Positions 8,262 to 18,155 of a stretch of DNA of 64,000 nucleotides are shown in pieces (positions within the stretch are counted from its first letter, which is position 1; each line of letters opens with the position of its first letter). The position numbers and the translations under genes were made by a program. Source of the stretch: Maribacter ulvicola (GTDB lineage: Bacteria > Bacteroidota > Bacteroidia > Flavobacteriales > Flavobacteriaceae); the NCBI RefSeq assembly GCF_900155985.1, contig NZ_FTMA01000011.1:1-64000 (forward strand), read 5' to 3'. The notes beneath the pieces were generated by a model that was not told the DNA's origin, made no database searches, and worked only from the letters and a program-made list of their open reading frames with translations.

Positions 8262-9020
8262 TTAGTACGCTATGTTCGCAACTATATTTTCTACATTAGG
8301 GGCGTGGTTACCACCTTTTTGTTCTATGGTAATATAACCAACGGCATTTTCGGCATAAGGTAAGGCCAACAGCTTTTGTTGATCACCGGCTTCTTCTATA
8401 ATGCCTAGATTGATCATTTTACCGTTAACCTCTGCCCACATTTGAAAACACTGGCTTTCTGGGATATGAGGTAATTTACTTACGTTAATATATGATAACT
8501 TCTTAACCGGGTTTATATAAGCAACAGCTTTCAAGTCCTTTGCTTTTTTATTTCCCTTAACATTATATTTTTTTGTTTGAGGATTATTTAGAACGATGAA
8601 CTGATTGCGTACATCTTCTAACTGCTCTTTCATGTTTTCTTCAAGCAATTTTATTTTATTGCTAACAACACTGTTTTCTTCTTGTAAACTTTGATTTTGG
8701 TTCCAGAAAAAAGTAGAGATACCAATGAACATAATAGCGGTAATACTAGCAGCAATAGCATAGCTATAAAACCTTTTTCTACCCTTTCGTTCAGCTTTTA
8801 TTCTAGAATTGATTTTATCTTTTAATCCTTGTGGTGCTTCAATAGCGTGAAGTTTAGCGAAGATTTCAAGATTATCCTGTAATTCACTATACGTTTCCCT
8901 AACCTCTGGGTACATAGCAATATAACGCTCTACCTGAAGGCTTTCTAGCTCGGTAGTTGTTCCCAAAAGATACTTTTCTAATAGATCGGAATCGAGGAAA
9001 ATTTTTATTTTGTCTTTCAT
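8262..9020 (-). CDS. anti-sigma factor, RskA-like
   Basis: 252 residues. The N-terminal part (about 1-75) is a helical, cytoplasmic anti-sigma domain lacking the zinc-binding HxxxCxxC motif. One membrane helix (about 85-106) follows, then a short coiled coil (about 108-143), then a C-terminal extracytoplasmic domain with the pattern of the anti-sigma-K factor RskA family (CFQMWAEVNGK, then IGYITIEQ-like motifs). The start ATG overlaps the stop of the sigma factor gene by 4 bases (ATGA), so the pair is co-translated. It presumably holds the neighbouring sigma factor at the membrane until an envelope signal releases it. Confidence 0.9.
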   Translation of the reverse strand: MKDKIKIFLDSDLLEKYLLGTTTELESLQVERYIAMYPEVRETYSELQDNLEIFAKLHAIEAPQGLKDKINSRIKAERKGRKRFYSYAIAASITAIMFIGISTFFWNQNQSLQEENSVVSNKIKLLEENMKEQLEDVRNQFIVLNNPQTKKYNVKGNKKAKDLKAVAYINPVKKLSYINVSKLPHIPESQCFQMWAEVNGKMINLGIIEEAGDQQKLLALPYAENAVGYITIEQKGGNHAPNVENIVANIAY

Positions 9021-9580
9021 AATACAATATTTAATATTATGGTAATTAAGGCAGGGCCATAGATTTTGCCTAATTCGCGTAAACCTATCTTTAATCTAGA
9101 CTTAATGGTTCCTAAAGGGATGTCCAACTCATCACTAGCTTCTTGTTGGGTCATACCTTGAAAGAAAAGAGCTTCTAAGACAATTTGGTATTTCTCTTCA
9201 ATTTTGTCTAGATGTTCTCTCACATCCATTAACTCTGGCCTTGTACTTTCAACACCTAAAGTATATACGTCAGAAACGTCTATTTGGATTTCTTTATCAG
9301 ATTTTGTGTTGACACTTCTTAATTTGTCAATAGCGGTATTACGTGTAATTCTAAACAACCAAGTAAATAGCTTTGCTTTTTTAGGATCGTATGAATCTGC
9401 TTTTTTCCAAATTTTAACAAAAGATTCTTGAACCACATCTTGAGCTAGATCTGGATCACGCACCACCTTATTTGCTACACCTAATAAGGTGTCGGCATAA
9501 TTATCGTACAAGAGAGAAATTGCTTTTTCGTTTCTTTCTTGTAGTAATTCAACAATATGATTTTCTAATAGAGTGCTCAT
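9017..9580 (-). CDS. ECF RNA polymerase sigma factor paired with an anti-sigma factor
   Basis: 187 residues. Sigma region 2 covers about residues 20-95 (DLAQDVVQESFVKIWKKA, then LFTWLFRITRNTAID) and region 4 about 125-180 with the helix-turn-helix MTQQEASDELDIPLGTIKS. It resembles the SigK/RpoE group. It is followed by the membrane anti-sigma gene with a 4-base overlap. Target promoters are not visible in the window. The second sigma factor at 7383 is not closely similar. Confidence 0.93.
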   Translation of the reverse strand: MSTLLENHIVELLQERNEKAISLLYDNYADTLLGVANKVVRDPDLAQDVVQESFVKIWKKADSYDPKKAKLFTWLFRITRNTAIDKLRSVNTKSDKEIQIDVSDVYTLGVESTRPELMDVREHLDKIEEKYQIVLEALFFQGMTQQEASDELDIPLGTIKSRLKIGLRELGKIYGPALITIILNIVL

Positions 9581-9757
9581 AATTTAAAAGATGTACATAT
9601 TTTTTTTAAAATGGACATCCAAATGCTAACATTGAACCGTATATGTTTAAACGCTAAATTATAAAATTGATTGTTAAGGATGCGTTTTCTAAAAATATAT
9701 ATTGAATAAGTGGTCGGCTGGTAACTGCCCACTTTGTTTTGGTTGGTTTGGTTTGGT

Positions 9758-9788
9758 AATAGCCCCTGTAATTTTTACAGGGGCTATT
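9758..9788. terminator. hairpin at the end of murB
   Basis: A stem of about 13 bp (AATAGCCCCTGTAA with TTACAGGGGCTATT) whose right arm contains the stop codon of murB. The T-run lies on the plus-strand side, so on the minus strand it is a strong hairpin with a poor T tract. It may act as an imperfect terminator for murB or as a 3'-end stabiliser. Confidence 0.6.
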
Positions 9789-10800
9789 TTATTAAATTAA
9801 CCTCTGGACTTATCTCAATATTGAACTTTGTTTTCACTGCATCTATAATGTTTGCTGCTAAGTCTAGTATATCTTTTCCAGTTGCTGTATCATAATTTAC
9901 AAGTACTAAGGCTTGATTTTTATGAACCCCGGCATCACCAAAACGTTTTCCTTTAAATCCGCATTGCTCAATTAGCCAGCCAGCAGGTATTTTATAATAG
10001 TCATCTGATACTTTGTAAAAGGGAGCATTTGGATTTTTTATTACAAATTTTTCAAATATTTCTTTTTCAACTATTGGGTTTTTAAAGAAGCTACCGCTAT
10101 TGCCAAGAACTTTTGGATCAGGCAATTTGCTTTGTCGTATGGCAATAACTGCATTAGAAATATCCTTAATAGTGGGGTTTGAAATTGCTTCTTTCTCTAA
10201 TTGTTGTTCAATGGCGCCATAACCAGAATTAATTTTATGTTCTTTTTTGGTAAGCGAAAAGGTAACGGAAGTAATTACAAATTGATCTTTACCTTCATTT
10301 TTAAAAAATGAATCTCGGTAACCGAATTTGCACTCTTCTTTAGTTAAAGTAACTAATTCTTGATCTGCTACTCTAACAGCTTCACAGCTAACAAAGCAAT
10401 CTTTCAGTTCTACACCGTATGCACCAATATTTTGTATGGGCGCAGTACCTGTATTGCCAGGAATTAAAGACATGTTCTCTAATCCTCCAAAATTATGGTC
10501 AAGAGCCCACATGACCATATCATGCCAATTTTCGCCAGCCATCACCTTTACTTGTACGCTATCGGCAGATTCTGATACAATTTTCTTTCCCTTTAAATCA
10601 ACGTGAATAAACAGGGCTTCAATATTATCTGAAAGCAACATATTGCTTCCTCCACCAATAATTATCTTTCGGTCATAGTCTTGGTTGGCCAGAATATCTT
10701 GTAATTCTTCAATAGACCTAACTTCAACAAAGAATCTTGCTGTAGCATCAATACCAAAAGTATTGTAATTTTTTAGGGAAAAATGTTCATGTACGATCAT
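9784..10800 (-). CDS. murB: UDP-N-acetylenolpyruvoylglucosamine reductase
   Basis: 338 residues. MurB reduces UDP-GlcNAc-enolpyruvate to UDP-MurNAc with NADPH and FAD, the second committed step of peptidoglycan synthesis. The FAD-binding motif GGGSNMLL is near residue 50, GNTGTAPIQNIGAYG near 115-129, and the catalytic Ser lies in GNSGSFFKNP. It has the longer C-terminal domain of type I enzymes. The start ATG overlaps the TAA of the upstream aminotransferase by one base (TAATG), so the genes are coupled. Confidence 0.96.
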   Translation of the reverse strand: MIVHEHFSLKNYNTFGIDATARFFVEVRSIEELQDILANQDYDRKIIIGGGSNMLLSDNIEALFIHVDLKGKKIVSESADSVQVKVMAGENWHDMVMWALDHNFGGLENMSLIPGNTGTAPIQNIGAYGVELKDCFVSCEAVRVADQELVTLTKEECKFGYRDSFFKNEGKDQFVITSVTFSLTKKEHKINSGYGAIEQQLEKEAISNPTIKDISNAVIAIRQSKLPDPKVLGNSGSFFKNPIVEKEIFEKFVIKNPNAPFYKVSDDYYKIPAGWLIEQCGFKGKRFGDAGVHKNQALVLVNYDTATGKDILDLAANIIDAVKTKFNIEISPEVNLIK

Positions 10801-11990
10801 TAGCCCTTGTAACTTTTAAGCGCTTCTTTTAGTATGAGTACAGCTCTTTTTAAACTTTCTTGATCAAGAACATAAGCAATCCTTATTTGGTTTTTCCCTA
10901 ATCCTTCAGTAGCATAAAATCCTGCGGCAGGGGCTACCATGACAGTTTCATTGTCTAAATTAAAATCTTCTAACAGCCATTGCGCAAAATGATCGGCATC
11001 TTTAATAGGTAGTTCCGCTATACAATAAAATGCGCCTTGAGGTTTAGCAATTTTAATACCTTCAATTTGTTCTAACTCCGCAATTAGTATATTCCTTCTT
11101 GCAACGTATTCCTCCTTTACTTTTGCAAAATAACTATCAGGCGTATCTAAAGCCGCTTCGGTTGCAATCTGTGCATAGGTAGGTGGTGATAATCTTGCTT
11201 GAGCAAATTTCATTGCTGTGGCCATAAACTCCTTGTTCTTAGAGACCAAATAGCCTATGCGTGCACCACACATGCTATATCTTTTAGAAACCGAATCAAT
11301 GACAATGGCATGTTCTTCTAATCCCTCTTCCTTTAAGATAGAGGTATGGGTCTTATCGTCATAAGTAAACTCTCTATATACTTCATCGGCAACTAAAAAA
11401 ATGTTGTGCTTTTTTACTAAAACCGCTAATTTTTGAATTTCTTCTTTACTATATAGATATCCAGTTGGGTTACCAGGGTTGCATATTAAAATAGCTTTAG
11501 TTCTAGACGTAATTAATTTTTCGAATTCCTCGATCGGAGGTAGGGCAAAGTTATCTTCGAGCTTAGCAACTACAGGAACAACAGTTACGCCACAAGCCGT
11601 CGCAAAACCATTGTAATTGGCATAAAACGGTTCTGGTATAATGATTTCATCATTTGTATCTGCAATAGTATTCATTGTAAAAGACAATGCTTCAGAGCCA
11701 CCAGTGGTTACAATGATATCTGTAGCACTTACTTGTATATCGTTTTTAATGTAATACTTCGCAATTTTAGTTCTAAAGGTCTCTGAACCTTCGGTGCGGC
11801 TGTATTCCAATACATTAAGATTGTTATTTTTTACAGCATCTAAAGCTTGTTGAGGAGTCTTAATATCTGGTTGGCCAATGTTTAAATGAATGACGTTAAC
11901 ACCTCTCTTTTTTGCATTTTCAGAGAACGGAACTAACTTTCTTATAGGTGATTGAGGCATAGTAAGCCCCTTGTTTGAAACAGATGGCAT
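10800..11990 (-). CDS. class I/II pyridoxal-phosphate aminotransferase
   Basis: 396 residues from the ATG at 11990; a GTG at 12008 would add six residues, but MPSVSNKG is the more natural family start. It belongs to fold-type I aminotransferases: NPGNPTG near residue 171, ADEVY near 202, and the PLP lysine in SVSKRYSMCGARIG near residue 236. The substrate is uncertain; relatives are annotated as aspartate or aromatic aminotransferases. Its stop overlaps the murB start (TAATG). The 130 bases upstream separate it from the divergent aspartic protease gene. Confidence 0.9.
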   Translation of the reverse strand: MPSVSNKGLTMPQSPIRKLVPFSENAKKRGVNVIHLNIGQPDIKTPQQALDAVKNNNLNVLEYSRTEGSETFRTKIAKYYIKNDIQVSATDIIVTTGGSEALSFTMNTIADTNDEIIIPEPFYANYNGFATACGVTVVPVVAKLEDNFALPPIEEFEKLITSRTKAILICNPGNPTGYLYSKEEIQKLAVLVKKHNIFLVADEVYREFTYDDKTHTSILKEEGLEEHAIVIDSVSKRYSMCGARIGYLVSKNKEFMATAMKFAQARLSPPTYAQIATEAALDTPDSYFAKVKEEYVARRNILIAELEQIEGIKIAKPQGAFYCIAELPIKDADHFAQWLLEDFNLDNETVMVAPAAGFYATEGLGKNQIRIAYVLDQESLKRAVLILKEALKSYKG

Positions 11991-12139
11991 ATAAATTGAA
12001 TTTTTCACAAAAGTGATAAATGATTATGGTACTTACAAAGTAATTGGGGTTTTATTTGTTTTTTACCTGTAATGTTAAAATTGAGTGTTGTAACAAATTA
12101 TTGTGTACCTTAAAAAGGGTTAACTAATTCATAAAGATT

Positions 12140-13477
12140 ATGTTACAGAAATACACTGTGCTATCAATACTTCTATTCTGTTATTTTTCTTTTTCAGGAA
12201 TTGCCCAAACGTACCAATTACCTGCCGGAAAAAAATTTGACAAAATCAAGTTTCAGTTAATAAACAATCTTATGATAATACCCATTGATGTTAATGGAAC
12301 GGAGTTATCTTTTGTGTTAGATTCTGGTGTTGGTACACCAATATTATTCAATTTAGCGGATCAAGATTCTATTCAATTAAATAATGTTACGGAAATTACA
12401 ATTAATGGGTTAGGGGAAGGGGACCCTATTAATGCATTAAAATCTACCGGAAATTTTGTTCGGTTAGGTAGTGTCAAGAATACTTCTCAGAACATTTATG
12501 TAGTGATGGATGCGGGTATTAACTTCTCACCAAGCCTTGGTGTACCTGTTCATGGTATTATAGGTTATGACTTATTTAGAGATTTTGTTGTTGATATTAA
12601 CTATATAAAGCAATCTATAAAATTTCATGATCCAGAACGTTATAAATACAAAAAATCTAAGAAGACTAGGGTGGTAGATATATCGGTTATTAAAAAGAAG
12701 GCTTATTTAGATGCTTTTGTGATGCTTAATAAAACCGAAGAGATACCTGTGAAATTATTAATGGATACCGGTAGTAGCGATGCTGTTTGGTTATTTGAAG
12801 ATGAAAGAATTCAATTACCGGAAAAGCACTATCAAGATTTTTTAGGAAAGGGCTTGGCAGGTGATATTTTTGGGAAGCGGGCTAAAATTAGTCATCTGAA
12901 GATTTCAGATTTTGTATTGAGTGATGCAAAGGTTGCTTTCCCTGATATGGAGACTTTTAATACGATATCAGATTTTGGTGCCAGAAACGGTAGCTTGGGT
13001 GGTGAGGTGATAAAACGTTTTAATGTGGTGTTTGATTATAAAAATGAGAAATTAATAATGAGCAAGAATGCCAATTTCAGTAAAATGTTTCAGTATAATA
13101 TTAGCGGTATTGACTTACAGCATGCAGGTATGCGTTATGTTTCTGAACGAATAACCAATTCTAACGGGGTAGTACATAGCAATGCTAAAACTTACGGTAA
13201 TGTGCAGATGATTCTACAAGGGGCTACAAGGTTAAGTTTGGTGCCAGAGATTATTGTTTCCGGAATACGGCAGGGGAGTCCGGCGCATTCGGCAGGGCTC
13301 AGGGAGGGTGATGTCATTTTGGCAGTGAACGGTAAACGCATTCATCGCTATAAACTACAGGAAATCATGCAAATGCTTAATTTAAAAAAAGATAAAAAAA
13401 TCAAGGTTTTGGTAGAGAGGTATGATAGCGATCTGCTCTTTAGCTTTGTATTAAAACCATTATTTGATGAACAATAA
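12140..13477 (+). CDS. secreted aspartyl protease family protein with PDZ domain
   Basis: 445 residues. A signal peptide occupies about residues 1-23. Two aspartic-protease lobes follow: the first with Asp-61 in VLDSGVGTP, the second with Asp-209 in LMDTGSSDA. Both hold a D-S/T-G motif, so the active site could form within one chain. A PDZ domain occupies about 355-440 (SGIRQGSPAHSAGLREGDVI). The protein is probably periplasmic or surface exposed. The substrate is unknown. The gene stands alone between a divergent aminotransferase and a bidirectional terminator. Confidence 0.88.
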   Translation: MLQKYTVLSILLFCYFSFSGIAQTYQLPAGKKFDKIKFQLINNLMIIPIDVNGTELSFVLDSGVGTPILFNLADQDSIQLNNVTEITINGLGEGDPINALKSTGNFVRLGSVKNTSQNIYVVMDAGINFSPSLGVPVHGIIGYDLFRDFVVDINYIKQSIKFHDPERYKYKKSKKTRVVDISVIKKKAYLDAFVMLNKTEEIPVKLLMDTGSSDAVWLFEDERIQLPEKHYQDFLGKGLAGDIFGKRAKISHLKISDFVLSDAKVAFPDMETFNTISDFGARNGSLGGEVIKRFNVVFDYKNEKLIMSKNANFSKMFQYNISGIDLQHAGMRYVSERITNSNGVVHSNAKTYGNVQMILQGATRLSLVPEIIVSGIRQGSPAHSAGLREGDVILAVNGKRIHRYKLQEIMQMLNLKKDKKIKVLVERYDSDLLFSFVLKPLFDEQ

Positions 13478-13484
13478 CAGGAAT

Positions 13485-13518
13485 AAAAAAAGCCCAACTT
13501 TTCAGTTGGGCTTTTTTT
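13485..13518. terminator. bidirectional intrinsic terminator
   Basis: Arms AAAAAAAGCCCAACT and AGTTGGGCTTTTTTT around a 4-base loop. It lies between two converging genes and has A and T runs on both sides, so it serves both. Confidence 0.93.
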
Positions 13519-13534
13519 ATTCTAAAGAAATCTC

Positions 13535-13927
13535 TTATTTGGTGCCGGTAGATGCTTTAACTTCTCCTTTGATTTTTAAAACCTTTGTAGGAGTGTCAGC
13601 GTTAGAAATAACCGTAATTGCTTTGCGGATAGGACCAACTCTATTGGTATCATATTTTACTTGAATTTCACCTTTCTTACCAGGTAAAATTGGATCTTCT
13701 GGCTTTTTTGGAATGGTACAACCACAACTAGAGCTTACCTTGCTTACAATAAGCGGCGCTGTTCCTGTGTTCGTGAATTCAAAAACTCTTACTCCGTTGG
13801 ATCCTTTAGCGACTTCACCATAATCAACGGTTTCAGATTTAAATTCTATTTTGGCAGCAGCATCTTGTGCGGTCAAGCTAAATCCTAGTAAGCCTACAAA
13901 TAATACAAGTACTATTTTTTTCATCAT
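13535..13927 (-). CDS. secreted DUF1573 domain protein
   Basis: 130 residues. A signal peptide covers about residues 1-20, then a beta-rich domain of the DUF1573 family with the hallmark VSSSCGCTIP (two cysteines) and the motif FEFTNTGTAPL. Such domains are immunoglobulin-like and abundant in Bacteroidota; no enzymatic role is known. The first two codons are both ATG, so the start could be 3 bases downstream. Confidence 0.88.
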   Translation of the reverse strand: MMKKIVLVLFVGLLGFSLTAQDAAAKIEFKSETVDYGEVAKGSNGVRVFEFTNTGTAPLIVSKVSSSCGCTIPKKPEDPILPGKKGEIQVKYDTNRVGPIRKAITVISNADTPTKVLKIKGEVKASTGTK

Positions 13928-13983
13928 TTTTAATTTTGGGTGGAAATCAAAATTAAATCTTTTCAGATCAACCTCAAAATCCT

Positions 13984-14013
13984 TTTGTTATACTCTAACG
14001 TTACTTATTTTTG
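13984..14013 (+). promoter_or_regulatory. promoter of valS
   Basis: TTTG at 13984-13987, an 18-base spacer, then TATTTTTG at 14006-14013, matching the Bacteroidota -33/-7 consensus. Transcription would begin near 14018-14020, leaving about 100 untranslated bases before the valS ATG. Confidence 0.6.
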
Positions 14014-14040
14014 TTTCGTATTTAATTACAGGTAAAATTC

Positions 14041-14083
14041 AGCTGAAATGACCGTTAGATTGTCAATTCGGCTTTATTTTTAA
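14041..14083 (+). promoter_or_regulatory. terminator-like leader hairpin before valS
   Basis: AGCTGAAATGAC (14041-14052) pairs with GTCAATTCGGCT (14062-14073): 11 of 12 positions pair, one A-A mismatch, with a 9-base loop. TTATTTTTAA follows. Because it lies after the predicted valS promoter and 50 bases before the ATG, it could attenuate valS. I found no Val-rich leader peptide; the 11-codon frame starting inside the stem at 14048 has a single Val. Confidence 0.45.
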
Positions 14084-14122
14084 TAACCCAATAATATTTT
14101 TATTCAAAAACTGTTCCAAAAA

Positions 14123-16753
14123 ATGGAAATTCCTTCAAAATATAATCCGCAATCCACAGAATCTCAATGGTATGATTACTGGATGAAAAACGGCTACTTT
14201 CATTCTGTACCAGATGAGAGAGAGCCATATAGTATTGTAATACCACCGCCAAACGTCACCGGTATATTACATATGGGTCACATGCTGAACAATACCATAC
14301 AAGATGTATTGATCAGGCGTGCACGTCTTTTAGGTAAAAATGCATGTTGGGTACCAGGCACAGACCATGCTTCTATTGCTACGGAAGCAAAAGTTGTTGC
14401 AAAATTAAAAGAGAAAGGCATCAATAAAAACGATCTTACCAGAGATGAGTTTTTAAAACATGCGTGGGACTGGACAAATGAGTATGGCGGGATTATTCTT
14501 GAACAGTTGAAGAAACTGGGCTGTTCTTGCGATTGGGACCGTACTGCATTCACAATGGATCAAGAGCGCTATGATAGTGTAATCAAGGTATTTATTGATC
14601 TTTACAACAAAGGTTTAATATACCGGGGGTATAGAATGGTGAATTGGGATCCTGAAGCTCAGACAACTTTGTCAGATGAAGAAGTTATCTATGAAGAAAA
14701 ACAAGGCTTGTTGTATTATTTGCAATACGCTATTGAAGGTTCAGATGAAAAAGTAACCATTGCTACTACAAGACCAGAGACGATATTAGGGGATACTGCT
14801 ATATGTATTAATCCAAATGACGAGCGCTTTACGCATTTAAAAGGGAAAAAGGTTATTGTACCAATTTGCAATAGGGTAATACCAATAATTGAAGATGAAT
14901 ATGTAGATGTGGAATTTGGTACCGGGTGTTTGAAAGTTACACCAGCTCATGATATCAATGATAAAGCATTAGGAGAAAAACATAACCTAGAAACTATCGA
15001 TATTTTTAATGATAATGCAACCTTAAATAGTTTCGGATTGCATTATGAGGGTAAAGATCGTTTTGTGGTAAGAAAAGAGATTTCTAAAGAACTGGAAGAA
15101 CTTGGGGTTTTGGTAAAAACGGAGACTCACATTAATAAAGTAGGTACTTCAGAAAGAACCAAGGCTGTTATTGAGCCAAAACTATCTGACCAATGGTTCC
15201 TGAAAATGGAAGATTTGGCAAAACCTGCTTTAGAGGCGGTAATGGAAAGTGGAGATGTAAAGTTACATCCAAAGAAATTTGAAAACACCTACCGTCATTG
15301 GATGGAGAATGTTCGCGATTGGAATATTTCACGACAATTATGGTGGGGACAACAAATACCAGCTTTTTATTTTGGTGATGGACAAGAAGATTTTGTTGTA
15401 GCGGCTAATTTGGAAGATGCATTAAAACTGGCAAAAGAAAAATCTGGAAAATCAGATTTGCAAGAAAGTGACTTAAGACAAGATGCGGATGTTTTAGATA
15501 CTTGGTTTTCATCGTGGTTATGGCCAATGAGTGTATTTGGTGGTATTATGGAGCCTGATAATGAAGAGATAAATTATTACTACCCAACAAATGATTTAGT
15601 AACAGGTCCAGATATTTTATTTTTCTGGGTAGCTAGAATGATTGTTGCCGGGTATGAGTTTAGAGGAGAAAAGCCTTTTGAAAATGTTTACTTCACCGGA
15701 TTGGTTAGGGATAAGCAACGTAGAAAAATGTCGAAGTCACTGGGTAACTCACCTGATGCCTTGAAACTGATAGAGGATTATGGCGCTGACGGGGTACGAG
15801 TTGGTTTGTTATTAAGTTCGGCAGCAGGTAACGATCTAATGTTCGATGAAGATCTTTGCCAGCAAGGAAAAAACTTTGCCAATAAAATCTGGAACGGCTT
15901 TAGATTGGTAAAAGGTTGGGAAATTGCAGATATTCCACAACCAGAAGCATCAAAGCTTGGTTTGGAGTGGTATGAGTCTAAGTTGAATAAGACCTTGTTG
16001 GAGATTGAAGATCATTTTAGCAAGTTCCGTATTTCAGATGCTTTAATGTCCATATACAAATTGGTTTGGGACGATTATAGTTCTTCTTTATTAGAGATTA
16101 TAAAACCTGCCTACCAGCAACCTATTGATAGAACTACTTTTGATAAGGTAATCCAGTTGTTTGAGCAGAACCTGAAATTATTGCATCCATTTATGCCATT
16201 TTTGACAGAAGAAGTTTGGCAACATATTGCAACGAGAGACGAAAGTGAGGCATTGGTCATAGCAAAATGGCCTACTGTAGGTAATATTGATGAAGAATTA
16301 ATAGCGCAGTTCGATTTTGCTGCTGAGGTAATTGCAGGGGTAAGAACCATTAGAAAAAATAAGAACATTCCGATGAAAGAATCGTTGGAATTATCGGTTC
16401 TAAATTCTGAAGCGGCAAGTAGCCGTTGGGATGTTGTTATATCTAAACTGACTAATATCTCAGAAGTCAGCTATGTAACAGAGCAATTAGAAGGGGCTTT
16501 GACCTTCCGCGTAAAAAGTAACGAATACTTTGTGCCAATGGAAGGTGCCATTGATATAGAAGCAGAAATCGTTAAGATCAACGAAGAGCTAAAATATACC
16601 AAAGGCTTTTTGATGTCAGTTCAGAAAAAACTTTCTAATGAGCGCTTTGTAAACAATGCACCTGAAAAGGTAATTGCTATAGAGCGCCAAAAGTTGGCAG
16701 ATGCCGAAGCTAAAATTGAAACTTTAGAAAAAAGTTTGGCGAGTTTAGGATAA
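14123..16753 (+). CDS. valS: valyl-tRNA synthetase
   Basis: 876 residues. It charges tRNA-Val. The class I signature HMGH is at residues 50-53 and KMSKS at 535-539. The CP1 editing domain includes [11 protein letters not shown], and the catalytic-domain tryptophan motif [15 protein letters not shown] is present. The C-terminal 60-70 residues form the ValRS coiled-coil arm. Length is normal. It has its own promoter with a leader hairpin and a terminator. Confidence 0.98.
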   Translation: MEIPSKYNPQSTESQWYDYWMKNGYFHSVPDEREPYSIVIPPPNVTGILHMGHMLNNTIQDVLIRRARLLGKNACWVPGTDHASIATEAKVVAKLKEKGINKNDLTRDEFLKHAWDWTNEYGGIILEQLKKLGCSCDWDRTAFTMDQERYDSVIKVFIDLYNKGLIYRGYRMVNWDPEAQTTLSDEEVIYEEKQGLLYYLQYAIEGSDEKVTIATTRPETILGDTAICINPNDERFTHLKGKKVIVPICNRVIPIIEDEYVDVEFGTGCLKVTPAHDINDKALGEKHNLETIDIFNDNATLNSFGLHYEGKDRFVVRKEISKELEELGVLVKTETHINKVGTSERTKAVIEPKLSDQWFLKMEDLAKPALEAVMESGDVKLHPKKFENTYRHWMENVRDWNISRQLWWGQQIPAFYFGDGQEDFVVAANLEDALKLAKEKSGKSDLQESDLRQDADVLDTWFSSWLWPMSVFGGIMEPDNEEINYYYPTNDLVTGPDILFFWVARMIVAGYEFRGEKPFENVYFTGLVRDKQRRKMSKSLGNSPDALKLIEDYGADGVRVGLLLSSAAGNDLMFDEDLCQQGKNFANKIWNGFRLVKGWEIADIPQPEASKLGLEWYESKLNKTLLEIEDHFSKFRISDALMSIYKLVWDDYSSSLLEIIKPAYQQPIDRTTFDKVIQLFEQNLKLLHPFMPFLTEEVWQHIATRDESEALVIAKWPTVGNIDEELIAQFDFAAEVIAGVRTIRKNKNIPMKESLELSVLNSEAASSRWDVVISKLTNISEVSYVTEQLEGALTFRVKSNEYFVPMEGAIDIEAEIVKINEELKYTKGFLMSVQKKLSNERFVNNAPEKVIAIERQKLADAEAKIETLEKSLASLG

Positions 16754-16776
16754 TACTTTAATCGCTTAGATAAATG

Positions 16777-16818
16777 AAGCCTTATTCCTATTTAGTTGGG
16801 AATGAGGCTTTTTATATT
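16777..16818 (+). terminator. valS terminator
   Basis: AAGCCTTATTCCT pairs with GGGAATGAGGCTT (13 bp with two G-U pairs) and is followed by TTTTATATT. It lies 24 bases past the valS stop. Confidence 0.8.
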
Positions 16819-16882
16819 GTTAAAAGCATTTAGGCGACCATGTTGTTTTCGTATTTTTAAATAGAATATAATAGCCAAGAAC

Positions 16883-17767
16883 ATGAAACCATTGAAAAAA
16901 GAAGATATCAAACAAGAGGTATTTGACCTCTATGATGCATATGCGCATAATAAATTAGAACGCCGAGACTTTGTACAGAAGCTTTCTTTGTATGCCGTAG
17001 GCGGTCTTACAGTGCCATCACTAATGAGTTTTTTAATGCCAGATTATGAGAATACTTATTTGGTTGATAAGAACAATCCCGATTTAGATTCAAGTTTTAT
17101 TACTTATAATTCAGCCAAAGGGGGAGGTAAAATAAAAGCATTGCTATCTAAACCAAAATCTGCAGAAGAAAAATTACCGGGTATAGTGGTGGTACATGAA
17201 AATAGGGGGTTGAATCCATATATAGAGGATACAGCGAGAAGAGCAGCTTTGGCTGGGTTTATAACCATTGCTCCAGATGCATTGAGTCCGTTAGGTGGGT
17301 ATCCTGGTAATGATGATGAAGGTCGTGCAATGCAGAAAACGCGAGATAGAAACGAAATGTTAGAAGATTTTATAGCAGCATTTGAATATTTAAAGAATCA
17401 TGAGGACTGTAATGGCAAAATTGGAGTAGTAGGTTTTTGTTTCGGTGGATGGATTTCTAATATGATGGCTGTAAAAGTACCTGATTTGAAAGCTGCAGTA
17501 CCTTTTTATGGAGGTCAGCCAACAGAAGGTTTAGAAAATATAAATGCACCTTTAATGTTACAATATGCAGGTTTGGACGAACGTGTAAATGCAGGATGGG
17601 CAGCCTATGAAAAGGCGCTAAATGAATTAGATAAAGAGAATGTAGCTTATTTCTATCCAGAAGTACATCATGGTTTTCACAATACGTCTACACCTAGGTA
17701 TGATGAGCCGGCAGCAGAACTGGCTTGGTCAAGAACTATTACATTTTTCAGAGAAAAATTAAAATAA
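16883..17767 (+). CDS. dienelactone hydrolase family protein with Tat-like leader
   Basis: 294 residues. About residues 25-52 form a twin-arginine-like leader (ERRDFVQKL with Arg-27 and Arg-28, then a hydrophobic stretch). The alpha/beta hydrolase domain follows with the triad Cys-186 in GFCFGGW, Asp-232 in AGLDERV and His-263 in HHGFHN. This is the cysteine-nucleophile pattern of carboxymethylenebutenolidase. It may hydrolyse cyclic esters in the periplasm; the substrate is unknown. The N-terminal segment before the leader is about 24 residues long, as in relatives. Confidence 0.9.
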   Translation: MKPLKKEDIKQEVFDLYDAYAHNKLERRDFVQKLSLYAVGGLTVPSLMSFLMPDYENTYLVDKNNPDLDSSFITYNSAKGGGKIKALLSKPKSAEEKLPGIVVVHENRGLNPYIEDTARRAALAGFITIAPDALSPLGGYPGNDDEGRAMQKTRDRNEMLEDFIAAFEYLKNHEDCNGKIGVVGFCFGGWISNMMAVKVPDLKAAVPFYGGQPTEGLENINAPLMLQYAGLDERVNAGWAAYEKALNELDKENVAYFYPEVHHGFHNTSTPRYDEPAAELAWSRTITFFREKLK

Positions 17768-17884
17768 ATAAGGCTTGTAGTTATGTGTATGTTTAGTAGA
17801 GTTCTGATTTTGAGCTAGTAATCAATTGATTTGAGTTAAGGGGACAAGGGTAATCCCTTTAATTTTACGGTATAAACAATCTAA

Positions 17885-18064
<180 letters not shown>

Positions 18065-18103
18065 AGCACATATTTACAGGCCATTTTTTAAAATAAAAAT
18101 ACG

Positions 18104-18130
18104 AACCCTTGTAAATAACAAGGGTTTTTT
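18104..18130 (+). terminator. terminator of the small membrane protein gene
   Basis: Arms AACCCTTGT and ACAAGGGTT with a 5-base loop, followed by TTTT. Confidence 0.88.
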
Positions 18131-18155
18131 ATGCTTTAATGTTATCTTTAATTCT

